A stretch of DNA of 64,000 nt from CALMKX01 sp036274895 (GCA_036274895.1 DASUEU010000038.1:124001-188000), one strand, 5' to 3'; numbered from the stretch's first letter, positions 27,677 to 38,190 are shown. Notes: generated by a model not told the origin, from the letters alone. Translations and numbers: made by a program.

Positions 27677-28519
27677 TCAACCCTTGCCGTTGCCGCCCTG
27701 GAGCTTGGGGCCCTGGGTGCGCAGCAGGTCCTCGGCCGCCTGGGTGAGCACGGTCAGCCGGCCGCCGTAGGTGAGCTGGAGGTTCTCGGGCGTGAAGGTG
27801 GTCTCGACCGGCCCGGCCGCCACCAAACGCATGTTGAGCAGCACCACGTGGTCGAAGTACTCGGCCACCGTCTGCAGGTCGTGGTGGACGGCGATCACCG
27901 TCTTGCCTTCGGCACGCAGGCGCTTGAGCAGCTCGACGATCGCCCTCTCCGTGGTGGCGTCCACCCCGGCAAAGGGCTCGTCCATCAGGTAGAGGCGGGC
28001 CTCCTGGGCGAGGGCTCGGGCCAGGAACACCCGCTGCTGCTGGCCGCCGGAGAGCTGGCTGATCTGGCGCCCGGCGAGGTCGCGGATGCCCACCTGCTCG
28101 AGGCAGGCCAGGGCCCGCTCGCGGTGCGCCCGAGCGGGCCGGCGCAGCCAGCCCAGCTCGCCGTAGAGGCCCATGGTCACCACGTCGAGGGCCGAAGTTG
28201 GGAAGTCCCAGTCCACGCTCTCGCGCTGGGGGACGTAGCCGATCCACGAGCGATGGCGGGCGAGGGGCCCGCCGAAGACCTTGACCCAGCCGGTCAGCGG
28301 CGGCACCAGGTCGAGAATCGCCTTGAGCAGGGTGCTCTTGCCGGCGCCGTTGGGGCCGACGATGGCGATCAGCCGCCCCGGGGGCAGTGCCAGGTCGACG
28401 TCCCACAACACCGGCCGGGTGCCGTAGGCCACCGTCAGGTCATGCACCTCGACGGCCGGCTCGTTGTGCATCTCGAGGGCCGTCGGGGCCAGGGGTTCCG
28501 CCACGTCTTGCACGCTCAT
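27677..28519 (-). CDS. Metal ABC transporter ATP-binding protein (MntA/ZnuC-like)
   Basis: 280 residues from ATG 28519 behind GAGGTG; a GTG six bases earlier is possible. Walker A GPNGAGKS (55-62), Q-loop YVPQRESVDWDFP (the family's typical segment), signature LSGGQQQRV, Walker B LYLMDEPFAGVD and the switch VHHD. It drives metal uptake through the two permeases. Gaps of one or a few bases to both neighbours. Confidence 0.93.
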   Translation of the reverse strand: MSVQDVAEPLAPTALEMHNEPAVEVHDLTVAYGTRPVLWDVDLALPPGRLIAIVGPNGAGKSTLLKAILDLVPPLTGWVKVFGGPLARHRSWIGYVPQRESVDWDFPTSALDVVTMGLYGELGWLRRPARAHRERALACLEQVGIRDLAGRQISQLSGGQQQRVFLARALAQEARLYLMDEPFAGVDATTERAIVELLKRLRAEGKTVIAVHHDLQTVAEYFDHVVLLNMRLVAAGPVETTFTPENLQLTYGGRLTVLTQAAEDLLRTQGPKLQGGNGKG

Positions 28520-28526
28520 CGTCACC

Positions 28527-29447
28527 TCACTTCAACGCCGTCACGATGGTCTCGACGTTGGCGCGCACCATGCCGAGATAGGTCCCCGCCGGAGTGCCGG
28601 CGGCGCCCAGGGCGTCCGAGTAGAGCTGGCCGCCGATCGCCACCTGGTGGCCGCGGGCGCGGCAGGCGTTCTGGACCGCCTCGATCGAGCGCCGGGGCAC
28701 ACTGGACTCGACGAAGATCGCCTTGACCTTGCGAGAGACCACCAGCTCGACCATGCGGTCGACGTCCGAGAGGCCGGCCTCGGCCAGGGTGCTGATGCCC
28801 TGGAGGCCCACCACGTCGATGCCATAGCGCCGGCCGAAGTAGCCGAAGGCGTCGTGGGCGGTGACCAGCACCCGGCCCTCGGGGGGGATCTCGGCGATGC
28901 GGCTCTCCACCCAGGCATCGAGGGCAGCGAGCTCCCCGCGGTAGCGCTCGGCGTTGGCGCGGAAAGCTTCAGCCTTGGCAGGCACCAGCTTGACCAGAGC
29001 CTCGGTGATCGGGCCGAGGGTGTTCGACCACAGCCGTACGTCGAACCAGAGGTGCGGGTCGTGCTGGCCCGCCATTCCGGGAGGCTCCCGCAGCTCGGAG
29101 ACCGGGACGGCGGCGCCGACCGCCACCACGGGGCGCGTGGCGGCCATCTTCTCGAGGATGTCGCCCATCTTGCCTTCGAGATGGAGGCCGTTGACCAGGA
29201 TCAGATCGGCCCCGGCGAGACGGCGGACGTCGCTTTCCGACGCCTTATAGAGGTGAGGGTCGACGCCCGGCCCCATCAGGGCCTCGACGGTGCCGGCGTC
29301 GCCCAGGATCTCCCGAGCGGCGTCCGCCACCATGCCGGTGGTGGCCACCACACGCAGCCCTTCCGGGCTCGAAGGGCCTTCGCCGGCAGGACCACCGCAG
29401 GCGGCGAGGGGCAGGATCAGGACAAGCCAGAGGAGTGATTTTGGCAT
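28527..29447 (-). CDS. Metal ABC transporter substrate-binding lipoprotein (TroA/MntC-like)
   Basis: 306 residues. The signal ends in the lipobox LAAC (Cys17). Ligands match TroA: His65 (DPHLY), His132 (DPHLWFD), His198 (TAHDAFGYF) and Asp278 (GGQLYSDAL), so Zn or Mn. It delivers metal to the permease pair downstream in the same operon. No Shine-Dalgarno precedes the ATG. Its start codon lies inside a perfect palindrome, and a promoter is placed so the transcript would begin at or next to the A of ATG (leaderless). Confidence 0.93.
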   Translation of the reverse strand: MPKSLLWLVLILPLAACGGPAGEGPSSPEGLRVVATTGMVADAAREILGDAGTVEALMGPGVDPHLYKASESDVRRLAGADLILVNGLHLEGKMGDILEKMAATRPVVAVGAAVPVSELREPPGMAGQHDPHLWFDVRLWSNTLGPITEALVKLVPAKAEAFRANAERYRGELAALDAWVESRIAEIPPEGRVLVTAHDAFGYFGRRYGIDVVGLQGISTLAEAGLSDVDRMVELVVSRKVKAIFVESSVPRRSIEAVQNACRARGHQVAIGGQLYSDALGAAGTPAGTYLGMVRANVETIVTALK

Positions 29448-29454
29448 GCCAAAA
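29439..29454. promoter_or_regulatory. Palindromic operator over the start codon of the metal-importer operon
   Basis: TTTTGGCATGCCAAAA is a perfect 16-bp palindrome centred on the start codon. It abuts the -10 element. DtxR/MntR-type repressors bind comparable inverted repeats; the protein that binds here is unknown. Confidence 0.75.
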
Positions 29455-29482
29455 CTCTAGATCAGAGTCGCCAAAAAGGCAA
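29454..29482 (-). promoter_or_regulatory. Promoter of the metal-importer operon
   Basis: On the minus strand TTGCCT (29477-29482), 17-nt spacer, TAGAGT (29454-29459). Initiation 6-7 nt later falls on the ATG (29447), giving a leaderless mRNA. The -10 TAGAGT is identical to that of the PsiD-like gene. Confidence 0.6.
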
Positions 29483-29580
29483 GAGTCCCTCAGCACCCCT
29501 GAGGGAAACGAGCCGCGAGGCCCGTCCAACTCAACACGTATACTCCTCAACACTTCTCGACCCGCCAAGGAGAGAGCCGC

Positions 29581-31533
29581 TTGAGAGCGTCCTTTGCCCT
29601 CCACTTCGCCCTTCTCACCGCCGGTGCCACGCTGACTCCCACAGCGGCCTGGGCCGCGAGCCCCTTTGCCCCCGTCACCGAGGCCGAGCGAGCCTTGAAG
29701 ACCGTGCCGGGCCACCCGAACGCCCCGGCCGTGGTGCTGTTCAAGAAGGGGGACTTCCGGATGCTGGATCCGGCCCGCGGGGACCAGTCCTCCTCGCTTG
29801 AGGTCGCCGTCCGGCTCAAGATCCTCTCCGCGGAGGGAGTCAAACAGTTCGGCGAGGTGGCCGTGCCCCACTCGCGGTTCTTCCGGCTCAAGGACTTCCG
29901 GGGGCGCACCGTGCTGCCGGACGGCCGCGAGCTCCCCCTCGACGAGAAGTCCATCTTCGAGCGCACCAGCTCGAAGTCCCGGCGCTTCTACGTCACGACG
30001 GCCACCTTCCCCTCGCTCGAGGTCGGAGCGATCCTCGACTACCGCTACCAGATCCGCTTCGACACCATCTACTACCTCGAGCCCTGGGTGTTCCAGGACG
30101 ACGTGCCGGTGCTGCACTCCGAGATCGTCTACCACGTGCCCTCGGAGATCTCCGCCCGGGCGTGGTCGCGGGACCCGATCGGCGCCGGCATCCAGCACAA
30201 GTCGACCAAGACCGCCCTCGGCACTGACGTCACGGTGTGGGCCGAGAACCTGCCGCCATTCTTCGACGAGCCCTCGAGCTTCCCTGCCATCGACCTCGCC
30301 AGCCGCTTCATGCTCGTCCCCACCGTCTATGGCGGAGTCCAGAAGCTCCTCGACAGCTGGCGCTCCACCTGCGAGCTGGTGGACGCCAACGTCTACGACG
30401 CGGCGATCCGCAACGGCTCGGCGGCCCGCCGGAGAGCCGCTGAGATCGTCCGCGCGGCTGGCGGCAGGACGCTGCGGGACAAGGTCGAGGCCGTCTACCG
30501 CTTCGTCCGGGACGAGATCGAGACCGTGCCCATTCCTGGCGTGCTGGTGGCCGAGAACACCGGCCCGGACACCGTGCTCAAGGCCCGCCGCGGCGACTAC
30601 GCGGACAAGGGGCTGATGCTGTACACCATGCTCAAGGCCGAGAAGGTGGACGTCGACCTGGTCTGGGCCGCTAGCCGCTCCGACGGCATCGTCGACGCGG
30701 AGATTCCCACCTTCAGCTGGTTCGACCGCATCCTGATGCGCGTCAACCTGCCCGAGGGCGCCCTGTTTCTGGATCCTTCGGAGAAGGGCCTCGGCTTCGG
30801 CCAGCTCTTGGCCGAGCACGAGGGCACCAAGGCCCTGGTCTACGACCGCAAAAAGCCCGAGGTGATCGACCTGCCCACCAGCACCTCGGCCGACAACACC
30901 AAGGTCGTGAAGCTGGCGCTCACCCTGGACGAGGCCGGCCGGCTCACGGGCCGGGGCACCCTCACCTCCTCCGGCCAGGACGCCACCCGCGACTTCGACT
31001 GGGCGCGCTCGCACGAGAAAGGAGCGGCCCAGGCCTGGACCGAGTGGCTCGAGGGCCGCTTGCCGGGCTTCGGGGTGCGCGACGTCCAGCTCGAGGAGAA
31101 GGTCGACAGCCGGACGGTCGCCGTCTCCTTCACTCTCGAGCAGCGCGAGGAAGAAGTGCTCGGCGATGAGCAGACCCTCGCCCTTTCCCGCCCCTTCGGC
31201 CCGCTGGTGCAACCTCTCCCGCAGCGCCCCGAGGAGCGGCGCACGCCGGTGTGGCTGGACTACGCCTATCGCACTCAGCTCGTCGTCGAGCTCGCCTGGC
31301 CTGCGGGCTGGCAGGTCGAGGCCCGGCCGGAGGACCGCACCGTTGCCAACGAGGCCGGCTCCTACAGTGCCACCCTCTCGTCGGACCCGACCGCCCGCAC
31401 CCTGCGCTTCGAGCGCCAGCTCGAGGTCAAGGCCGCGCAGTTCCTCTCCCGCGAGGGCTACGTCGCCCTGCGCGGCCTCTACGACGCGGGAGCCAAGAGC
31501 GATGCTCAGGCCCTGGTGCTGGTTCGCCGCTAG
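29581..31533 (+). CDS. DUF3857/transglutaminase-like secreted protein, catalytic Cys replaced
   Basis: 650 residues from TTG, behind AAGGAGAG. A signal peptide (about 1-26, TAAWAAS) is followed by a DUF3857 domain (about 50-250) and a transglutaminase-like core (about 285-400). In that core the usual GDC reads RRGDYADKG, so the nucleophile is Tyr and the protein should be enzymatically dead. The C-terminal domain is beta-rich. The next gene overlaps its 3' end by 32 nt and encodes a relative with an intact active site. A structural or substrate-binding role is inference. Confidence 0.85.
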   Translation: MRASFALHFALLTAGATLTPTAAWAASPFAPVTEAERALKTVPGHPNAPAVVLFKKGDFRMLDPARGDQSSSLEVAVRLKILSAEGVKQFGEVAVPHSRFFRLKDFRGRTVLPDGRELPLDEKSIFERTSSKSRRFYVTTATFPSLEVGAILDYRYQIRFDTIYYLEPWVFQDDVPVLHSEIVYHVPSEISARAWSRDPIGAGIQHKSTKTALGTDVTVWAENLPPFFDEPSSFPAIDLASRFMLVPTVYGGVQKLLDSWRSTCELVDANVYDAAIRNGSAARRRAAEIVRAAGGRTLRDKVEAVYRFVRDEIETVPIPGVLVAENTGPDTVLKARRGDYADKGLMLYTMLKAEKVDVDLVWAASRSDGIVDAEIPTFSWFDRILMRVNLPEGALFLDPSEKGLGFGQLLAEHEGTKALVYDRKKPEVIDLPTSTSADNTKVVKLALTLDEAGRLTGRGTLTSSGQDATRDFDWARSHEKGAAQAWTEWLEGRLPGFGVRDVQLEEKVDSRTVAVSFTLEQREEEVLGDEQTLALSRPFGPLVQPLPQRPEERRTPVWLDYAYRTQLVVELAWPAGWQVEARPEDRTVANEAGSYSATLSSDPTARTLRFERQLEVKAAQFLSREGYVALRGLYDAGAKSDAQALVLVRR

Positions 31534-33352
31534 CCTCGCCTTGCTCGGTGGCACCGCGCCCGCTGGCGCCGCCACCCTGCTGCTGCGCCAGGTGACGGCG
31601 ACGATCCACGCGGACGGGCGGGTGCAGGAGCAAGTGCGCATGCGGGTGCGCATCGACGGCACGGCGGACGCCGAGGAGTGGTCGGACCACGTGGTCTACC
31701 TCGACGAGAACCGCAAGTTGGACTCGCTGGAAGTCCGGGTGCAAAGCGCCGGCAAGGCGGAGCCTTCCGCCAAGGGGGTGTCCTACGACTGGATGGAGGT
31801 TCCCGCGTCGTACGAGGTCCACAGCTCGGCCCGCTACCGCGTGGCGAGCCTGCCGCCCCTGGGGGCGGGGGACGTGGTCTTCATCGAGCAGGGAGTCACG
31901 GCTCGCCCCTACTTCCCGGCCGAGACCATCGCCCTCACCCTCGGCGAGACGACCGAGCGGCTGGAGGTGAAGGTGCAGGGCGCCGCCGGCCTGCGCTGGC
32001 ACCTGACCGGCACCCGCGAGGGCCTCACCGTCGAGGAGATCGCCGGCGGCCTGCGGATCAGCGCCCAGGGGCTCCCCGCAGAGGCCCAGACCGCGGGAGC
32101 CCCCGCGGAGGTCTCGGAGGGGCCGGTGCTGCACTACGCCTGGGGCTCGGCTCGGGACTGGGACGGCGTCGGGCGCTGGTACCGCGAGCTGGCCGCCTCG
32201 GTGCCCCTCGCCGAGCCGCCGGTTACGGCCCAGGCGGTCACCGTGGTCGGCGCGGCAACCGGCCGCCGGGAGAAGGCCCTCGCCCTCACCCGGTTCGTGC
32301 GCGACGGCGTGCGCTACGTGGCCGTGGAGGTGGGCATCGGCGGCTACCGGCCCTACTCGCCGCGGCAGACCCTGGAGCAGAAGTGGGGGGACTGCAAGGG
32401 CAAGTCCTATCTGCTGATCGACCTGCTGCGGGCCGTCGGCATCTCGGCCTGGCCGGTCCTGGTCCGTGCCGCGACCGACTCGACCACCCCGGACGCCTTC
32501 GCTTCGCCCATCGGCTTCAACCACATGATCGTGGCCATCGAGGCCGAGGGTGTGGCCGCGCCCGGGGAGCCGGTGGCGGAAGGCTTGCTGTTCGTCGATC
32601 CCACCCTCGACCACGGCGAGCTCGCCTGGCTGCATCCGTCGGTCAAGGGCCAGCCGGCCCTGGTGGTCAAGGGGGAGGGGTCGCGACTGGTGAGGATCCC
32701 CCTCGACCCGCAGGCCGAGTCCCAACGGCTGCGGCTGGCCCTTTCGGTGGCCGAAGACCGCGCCGCTCGGGGCGGCGCCGGCGTCGAGATCCGCGGCGCC
32801 GACGCCAGCCAGATCCTCTCCCTCGCCCTTTCGGCCCCGCCCGAACGCCTCGACGCCGCCCTGCGCGGGGCTTTCCTGGCCCTCTTGCCCGGCGCCACCG
32901 TGGGCACGGTGTCGTGGAGCGCCCTCGACGGTGCGATCCCCGCCATCTCCCTCTCGGCCTCGGTGACCCTGCCCCAGCTGCTCGCCCCCGACGGCAGCGG
33001 CTTCTCCTTCCTCCTCCCCGCGTCAGGGGCCTTCCCGGAGCCCAAAGACCTCGAAGGCCGCACCCTGCCGATCCTGCTCGAGCCCGGCGTCCGGGAGGTG
33101 CTCTGGAGCCTCAACCTGCCCGCCGGCCCCTGCTCGGTGAGCGCGGAGCCGGTAGAGATCGGCAACGCCCTCGGCTCCTTTCGCCAGACGGTCAACGTCA
33201 ACGACGAGGGCCGTCTGGTGCGAGTCACCCGCCGCACCGAGGTCCTCGCCCGCCGGGCCGAGGTGGCCGACCTGACGGCTTTGAAGGAGCTGGCCCTGAC
33301 CGAGCGCCGAACGGCGAAGCGCCGGATCCGCGTGGCCTGCGCTCAGCCCTGA
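31502..33352 (+). CDS. DUF3857/transglutaminase-like secreted protein, intact active site
   Basis: 616 residues with a signal peptide (about 1-24, APAGAA). DUF3857-like N-domain, then a transglutaminase core with QKWGDCKGKSYLL (nucleophile Cys), GFNHMIVAIE (His) and LFVDPTLD (Asp), so the triad is complete. It would act in the periplasm or outside on peptide bonds or crosslinks. The start lies inside the 3' end of the inactive relative, which implies coupled expression. Confidence 0.85.
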   Translation: MLRPWCWFAASLALLGGTAPAGAATLLLRQVTATIHADGRVQEQVRMRVRIDGTADAEEWSDHVVYLDENRKLDSLEVRVQSAGKAEPSAKGVSYDWMEVPASYEVHSSARYRVASLPPLGAGDVVFIEQGVTARPYFPAETIALTLGETTERLEVKVQGAAGLRWHLTGTREGLTVEEIAGGLRISAQGLPAEAQTAGAPAEVSEGPVLHYAWGSARDWDGVGRWYRELAASVPLAEPPVTAQAVTVVGAATGRREKALALTRFVRDGVRYVAVEVGIGGYRPYSPRQTLEQKWGDCKGKSYLLIDLLRAVGISAWPVLVRAATDSTTPDAFASPIGFNHMIVAIEAEGVAAPGEPVAEGLLFVDPTLDHGELAWLHPSVKGQPALVVKGEGSRLVRIPLDPQAESQRLRLALSVAEDRAARGGAGVEIRGADASQILSLALSAPPERLDAALRGAFLALLPGATVGTVSWSALDGAIPAISLSASVTLPQLLAPDGSGFSFLLPASGAFPEPKDLEGRTLPILLEPGVREVLWSLNLPAGPCSVSAEPVEIGNALGSFRQTVNVNDEGRLVRVTRRTEVLARRAEVADLTALKELALTERRTAKRRIRVACAQP

Positions 33353-33368
33353 GGGGGAGCCTCCCCAG

Positions 33369-33390
33369 AAAGGTGCCAGCCTCTTTGCGG
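33369..33390 (-). repeat. Dispersed repeat, class B
   Basis: AAAGGTGCCAGCCTCTTTGC then GG, 17 nt after the transglutaminase stop and 55 nt before the antitoxin gene. Confidence 0.85.
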
Positions 33391-33444
33391 TCGACCTGGA
33401 GTAGCACTGCTGTGCTACGCTGCCCCGGCAACGTAGGAGGCACC

Positions 33445-33672
33445 ATGGTCAAAGAAGTGACGCTGCGCCGCATGGGTGGCTCGCTCGGAGCTACCCTGCC
33501 CAAGGAGATGGTCGAGAGGCTGGGGGTCCGGGCCGGCGAGAAGCTCTTCGCCATCGAGACCGAGAAGGGGGTCCTGCTCACCGCGTACGACCCCAGGTTC
33601 TCAGCGGCGGTGGAGGTCTACGAAGAAGGCAACCGCCGCTATCGCAACGCTCTGCGTGAGCTCGCCAAGTAG
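33445..33672 (+). CDS. AbrB/MazE-type antitoxin
   Basis: 75 residues; TAGGAGG 4 nt before the ATG. The SpoVT-AbrB fold is clear: VTLRRMGGSLGATLPKEMVERLGVRAGEKLFAIETEKG (6-43, in pieces), followed by a short helical tail that would bind the toxin. Twelve bases separate it from the Doc-like toxin gene. Such antitoxins repress their own operon. Confidence 0.85.
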   Translation: MVKEVTLRRMGGSLGATLPKEMVERLGVRAGEKLFAIETEKGVLLTAYDPRFSAAVEVYEEGNRRYRNALRELAK

Positions 33673-33684
33673 GGAGGCGACCCG

Positions 33685-34074
33685 GTGGACGAACCGGTCT
33701 GGCTCGAACAGGCCCTGGTGGACTTCATCGCGGAGGATCAGGTGCGCCGCTACGGCGGGCTCTACGGGCTCCGGGATGTGACCCTGCTGGAGTCCGCCCT
33801 GGCTCGCCCGCGGCAACGCTTCGCTTACGACTCGACCTGTGACCTCGCCTCCCTCGCGGCCAGTCTCGGGTTCGGACTCGCCAAGAATCGCCCCTACCTC
33901 GACGCCAACAAGCGTGTCGCCTTCATGGCGATGTACACCTTCCTCGGCCTCAACGGCCTTTCCCTCGAAGCCGAGGAACTGGAGGCCGTGTCGATCATGC
34001 TCGCTCTCGCCTCCGGCGACCTGTCGGAGGAGGAGTTCGCCACCTGGCTGCGGCTGCGCACGGTGGCGAGGTAG
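33685..34074 (+). CDS. Doc/Fic-family toxin with altered Fic motif
   Basis: 129 residues from GTG behind AGGGAGG. The death-on-curing layout is kept: GLYGLRDVTLLESALARPRQRF and LAASLGFGLAKNRPYLDANKRVAF. The Fic motif HXFX(D/N)ANKR reads RPYLDANKR, with Arg69 in place of the catalytic His. Doc phosphorylates EF-Tu and needs that His, so this toxin may be inactive or changed in activity. The codon is CGC, one base from CAC. Pairs with the AbrB-type antitoxin. Confidence 0.85.
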   Translation: MDEPVWLEQALVDFIAEDQVRRYGGLYGLRDVTLLESALARPRQRFAYDSTCDLASLAASLGFGLAKNRPYLDANKRVAFMAMYTFLGLNGLSLEAEELEAVSIMLALASGDLSEEEFATWLRLRTVAR

Positions 34075-34101
34075 GGAGGGGTGCGCCGGTGGGGCGCGAG
34101 C

Positions 34102-34548
34102 TCAGGTCGAAGGGCGGCTGGCTTCCTGCGTCTCGAGCCTCTCGAGCAGCTGGCGCAGGCTCACCACCAGCTCTACGAGCAGCTGCACGTGGCGCGCCTC
34201 CAGCGGGCCGGGCAAGTAGAGCAGCTCGCTGAGCCGGCGCCGGTCCTCTGAGCCCAGGCTCACGGGACCGGCCGGCCCGCTCCCGGTCGCGACCGGTGCC
34301 CGGCGAGACCCTGCCGGGTAAAGGTCCGGGTAGAGCTGCCGGCCTTTGGCTTCGAAGCCGGTCAGGTCGACCTCGAGAGCCACGAGAATCCGGAAGAAGG
34401 TAGTGAGCTCCATCCCCGACTTGCCGTGCTCGTACTCGGACCACTTGCTCTTCGAGATCCCGGCCCGCTGCGCAGCCTCGTACTGCCTGAGCCCCTTGCC
34501 CTCACGAAGGAATCGCAGCACCTTGCCCAACGGATGAGGCTCAAGCAT
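34102..34548 (-). CDS. XRE-family helix-turn-helix regulator
   Basis: 148 residues from ATG 34548 behind GGGAG. The DNA-binding domain (about 6-60) reads LGKVLRFLREGKGLRQYEAAQRAGISKSKWSEYEHGKSGMEL in outline. The C-terminal half is longer than usual, with a helical stretch (ARHVQLLVELVVSLRQLLERL) that may dimerise or bind ligand. It is convergent with the toxin gene and need not belong to that system. Confidence 0.85.
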   Translation of the reverse strand: MLEPHPLGKVLRFLREGKGLRQYEAAQRAGISKSKWSEYEHGKSGMELTTFFRILVALEVDLTGFEAKGRQLYPDLYPAGSRRAPVATGSGPAGPVSLGSEDRRRLSELLYLPGPLEARHVQLLVELVVSLRQLLERLETQEASRPST

Positions 34549-34933
34549 CGAGGCTCCCGCCTCCCTGCCCCCGGGCAGCATCATCCATCGTGAAGGGTAG
34601 ATAGCGCAAGTAAGGCGTAAGATTCCTCTCGAGCGGGTTCCCGGCGCCGACACGTTACTCGCTACGGTGCCGATCTTTCAAGATAAGTCCTTCCGTCCAA
34701 AAGACTTACCGCTACGAGGAAGAGATCCCGAGAGGGTCAAGTTGTTCCCCGGACGGGAATGCCTGCCTGCCGTTCGTCGACCGTTTCGACAAGAAGATGC
34801 CGCTTCGGGAAGCGCAGAGCTCAGCCCGGAAACGAGTAGAGAATGCGCCACAGCGAGCGTCTACCCCCCTGGCAGAAGCCCGCGCCGCCGGCCGGCGGGG
34901 TGCCGAAAGGTGCCAGCCTCTTTTCAGGTCAGC
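34549..34933. other. 385-bp spacer with one dispersed repeat
   Basis: No plausible gene or RNA. It is less GC-rich than its surroundings at 34600-34740, as expected for the promoter of the XRE gene, but I cannot fix a convincing -35/-10 pair. The only defined element is the dispersed repeat at 34906-34928. Confidence 0.5.
34906..34928 (-). repeat. Dispersed repeat, class B
   Basis: AAAGGTGCCAGCCTCTTTTC then AGG, ending 6 bp before the stop codon of the ATPase gene. Confidence 0.8.
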
Positions 34934-36097
34934 TCAAGGCCAGAGCCGCCCCTCCGCCAGCGCCGCCAACAGCTTCGGCAGCGGCCACACTTCGATGCCC
35001 TCTTCGGTGCGCAGCTCCCGCTCACCGAGATAGACGAGCACCCGCCTCGCCAGCCGCGGCAGGTCGCCGATAGCCCTGAGGCCGGCCGTGAGGCCGGGGG
35101 TGAAGCGCTGGCTGGCCTTGACCTCGAGCGCGAGGTGGTCGCCGCCCCTCTGGAGCAGAAAGTCGACTTCTGTCGTCCGACTCTCGGCGGGCGACCAGTA
35201 GGACAGCTCGTCGAAGAGGGGGCTCTTCTCGTGGTAGGCCCGCAGCAGCGTGTGCACCCAGCCTTCGAACAGCGGTCCCCGCTCCTCGGTCGCGAGCGGA
35301 CCGAGCTGCCGCTTCACGGCCCTCACCACTCCGGGATCGACCCAGTAGAGCTTCGGGTGGGCGCGCTCTCGCACCCGTAGCCGGGCCTCGTGGGCGCTCA
35401 GCCGCCAGGTCAGCAGACTGTCCTCCAGGATCTCCAGATAGCCCTGGACCGTGGTCCGCGCCACACCCGCGTCCCGCGCGATGCTCGCGACGTTGATCAT
35501 CTGGCCATGGCAGAGGGCCGCGATGGGCAGGAAGCGGACGAAGCCCGGCAGGTTGCGCACCAGGGCCTCGGCGCGGATTTCCTCGCGCAGGTAGAGCTGG
35601 ACGTACGCCGGGAGAGCCTCGGCCCGGTCTTCGGCGGCGAGGATCAGTGGGATGGAGCCGTGGGCGAGCGCGCTCTCGAGATCGAAGGCGGCCCCCAGTT
35701 CCTCGGGCACGAAGGGATACAACCTCTTCCATCGAGCCCGCCCGGCCAGCAGGTTGGTGCCCGCGGCCTTGAGCTTGCGCGCGCTCGAGCCCAGGAGCAC
35801 GAAGCGTTGGCCACGCTCCTCGATCGCCCGATGCACCTCGTTGAGCAGGCTCGGCAGCCGCTGCACCTCGTCGACGACCACCCACGAATCCGGCTCGAGA
35901 GCACGCAGCTGGGCACCGAAGAGGGCAGGGTCGGCCAGTAGCTGGTGGAAAAGCCCTTCGTCCAGCAGGTCGAAGCGCGGCGCCGTCGGGAAGGTCTGCC
36001 GTGCCCAGGTGCTCTTGCCGACGCCGCGGATGCCGAACAGGAAGAAGCTCGCCGCCGGAGGCTCCAGGATGCGAGATCGCCGAGAATCGACCACCAT
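34934..36097 (-). CDS. AAA-type ATPase with DUF4143 domain
   Basis: 387 residues. Walker A FGIRGVGKSTWA (22-33), Walker B SWVVVDEVQRLPSLLNEVH, sensor FVLLGSSARKLK, then a linker and the DUF4143 nuclease-like C-domain with VDFLLQRGGDHLALEVKAS (PD-(D/E)XK-like E...K spacing). The family is widespread and often mobile; function is unknown. It stands alone between the XRE gene and groEL. Confidence 0.88.
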   Translation of the reverse strand: MVVDSRRSRILEPPAASFFLFGIRGVGKSTWARQTFPTAPRFDLLDEGLFHQLLADPALFGAQLRALEPDSWVVVDEVQRLPSLLNEVHRAIEERGQRFVLLGSSARKLKAAGTNLLAGRARWKRLYPFVPEELGAAFDLESALAHGSIPLILAAEDRAEALPAYVQLYLREEIRAEALVRNLPGFVRFLPIAALCHGQMINVASIARDAGVARTTVQGYLEILEDSLLTWRLSAHEARLRVRERAHPKLYWVDPGVVRAVKRQLGPLATEERGPLFEGWVHTLLRAYHEKSPLFDELSYWSPAESRTTEVDFLLQRGGDHLALEVKASQRFTPGLTAGLRAIGDLPRLARRVLVYLGERELRTEEGIEVWPLPKLLAALAEGRLWP

Positions 36098-36149
36098 GCC
36101 GGCATTATACGCCGCAAAATGACGACAGGCTTAGCAGAAAGCGGCGATT

Positions 36150-36183
36150 TCAGCGAAAAGGCCGGCCCTCGTGGGCCGGCCTT
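36150..36183 (-). terminator. Intrinsic terminator after groEL
   Basis: On the minus strand AAGGCCGGCC and GGCCGGCCTT form a perfect 10-bp stem around a 6-nt loop, followed by TTTT (36154-36157 on the opposite strand are AAAA). It begins about 30 nt after the groEL stop. Confidence 0.85.
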
Positions 36184-36212
36184 GGGGTCGAGCGGGAAGG
36201 TTGGTCGGTGGA

Positions 36213-37865
<1,653 letters not shown>

Positions 37866-37899
37866 CTTCTTCTCATGCCTCCTGGTTGGATCCTGGGGT

Positions 37900-38190
37900 T
37901 CAGCCTTCGATGACAGCGAGGATCTCGTCTTCGCGGAGGATCACGTAGTCCTGATCCCCCACCTTGATCTCGCTGCCGGAGTACTTGCCGATGAGGATGC
38001 GGTCACCGGGCTTGACGTCGGGGGCCGTGCGGGTCCCGTTGTCGTTGAGCTTGCCCGGGCCGACGGCGACCACCTCGGCCTCCTGCGGCTTCTCCTTGGC
38101 GGTGTCCGGAATGATGATGCCGCCCCGGACCTCTTCCTGCTGCTCGCGACGCTTGACCACCACGCGATCGTGTAGCGGACGAATGTTCAC
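37900..38190 (-). CDS. groS: Co-chaperonin GroES
   Basis: 96 residues from GTG, behind AAGGAGGAG. NIRPLHDRVVVKR at the start, the mobile loop EEVRGGIIIPDTAKEKP, then VVAVGPGK and ILIGKYSGSEI. It caps the GroEL ring. First gene of the groESL operon. Confidence 0.97.
   Translation of the reverse strand: MNIRPLHDRVVVKRREQQEEVRGGIIIPDTAKEKPQEAEVVAVGPGKLNDNGTRTAPDVKPGDRILIGKYSGSEIKVGDQDYVILREDEILAVIEG

Noticed and set aside
31678..33444. Long plus-strand open frame continuous with the AbrB-like antitoxin
   Set aside because: It is an Arg/Pro/Gly-rich shadow of the transglutaminase gene; the antitoxin starts at 33445 with its own TAGGAGG site.
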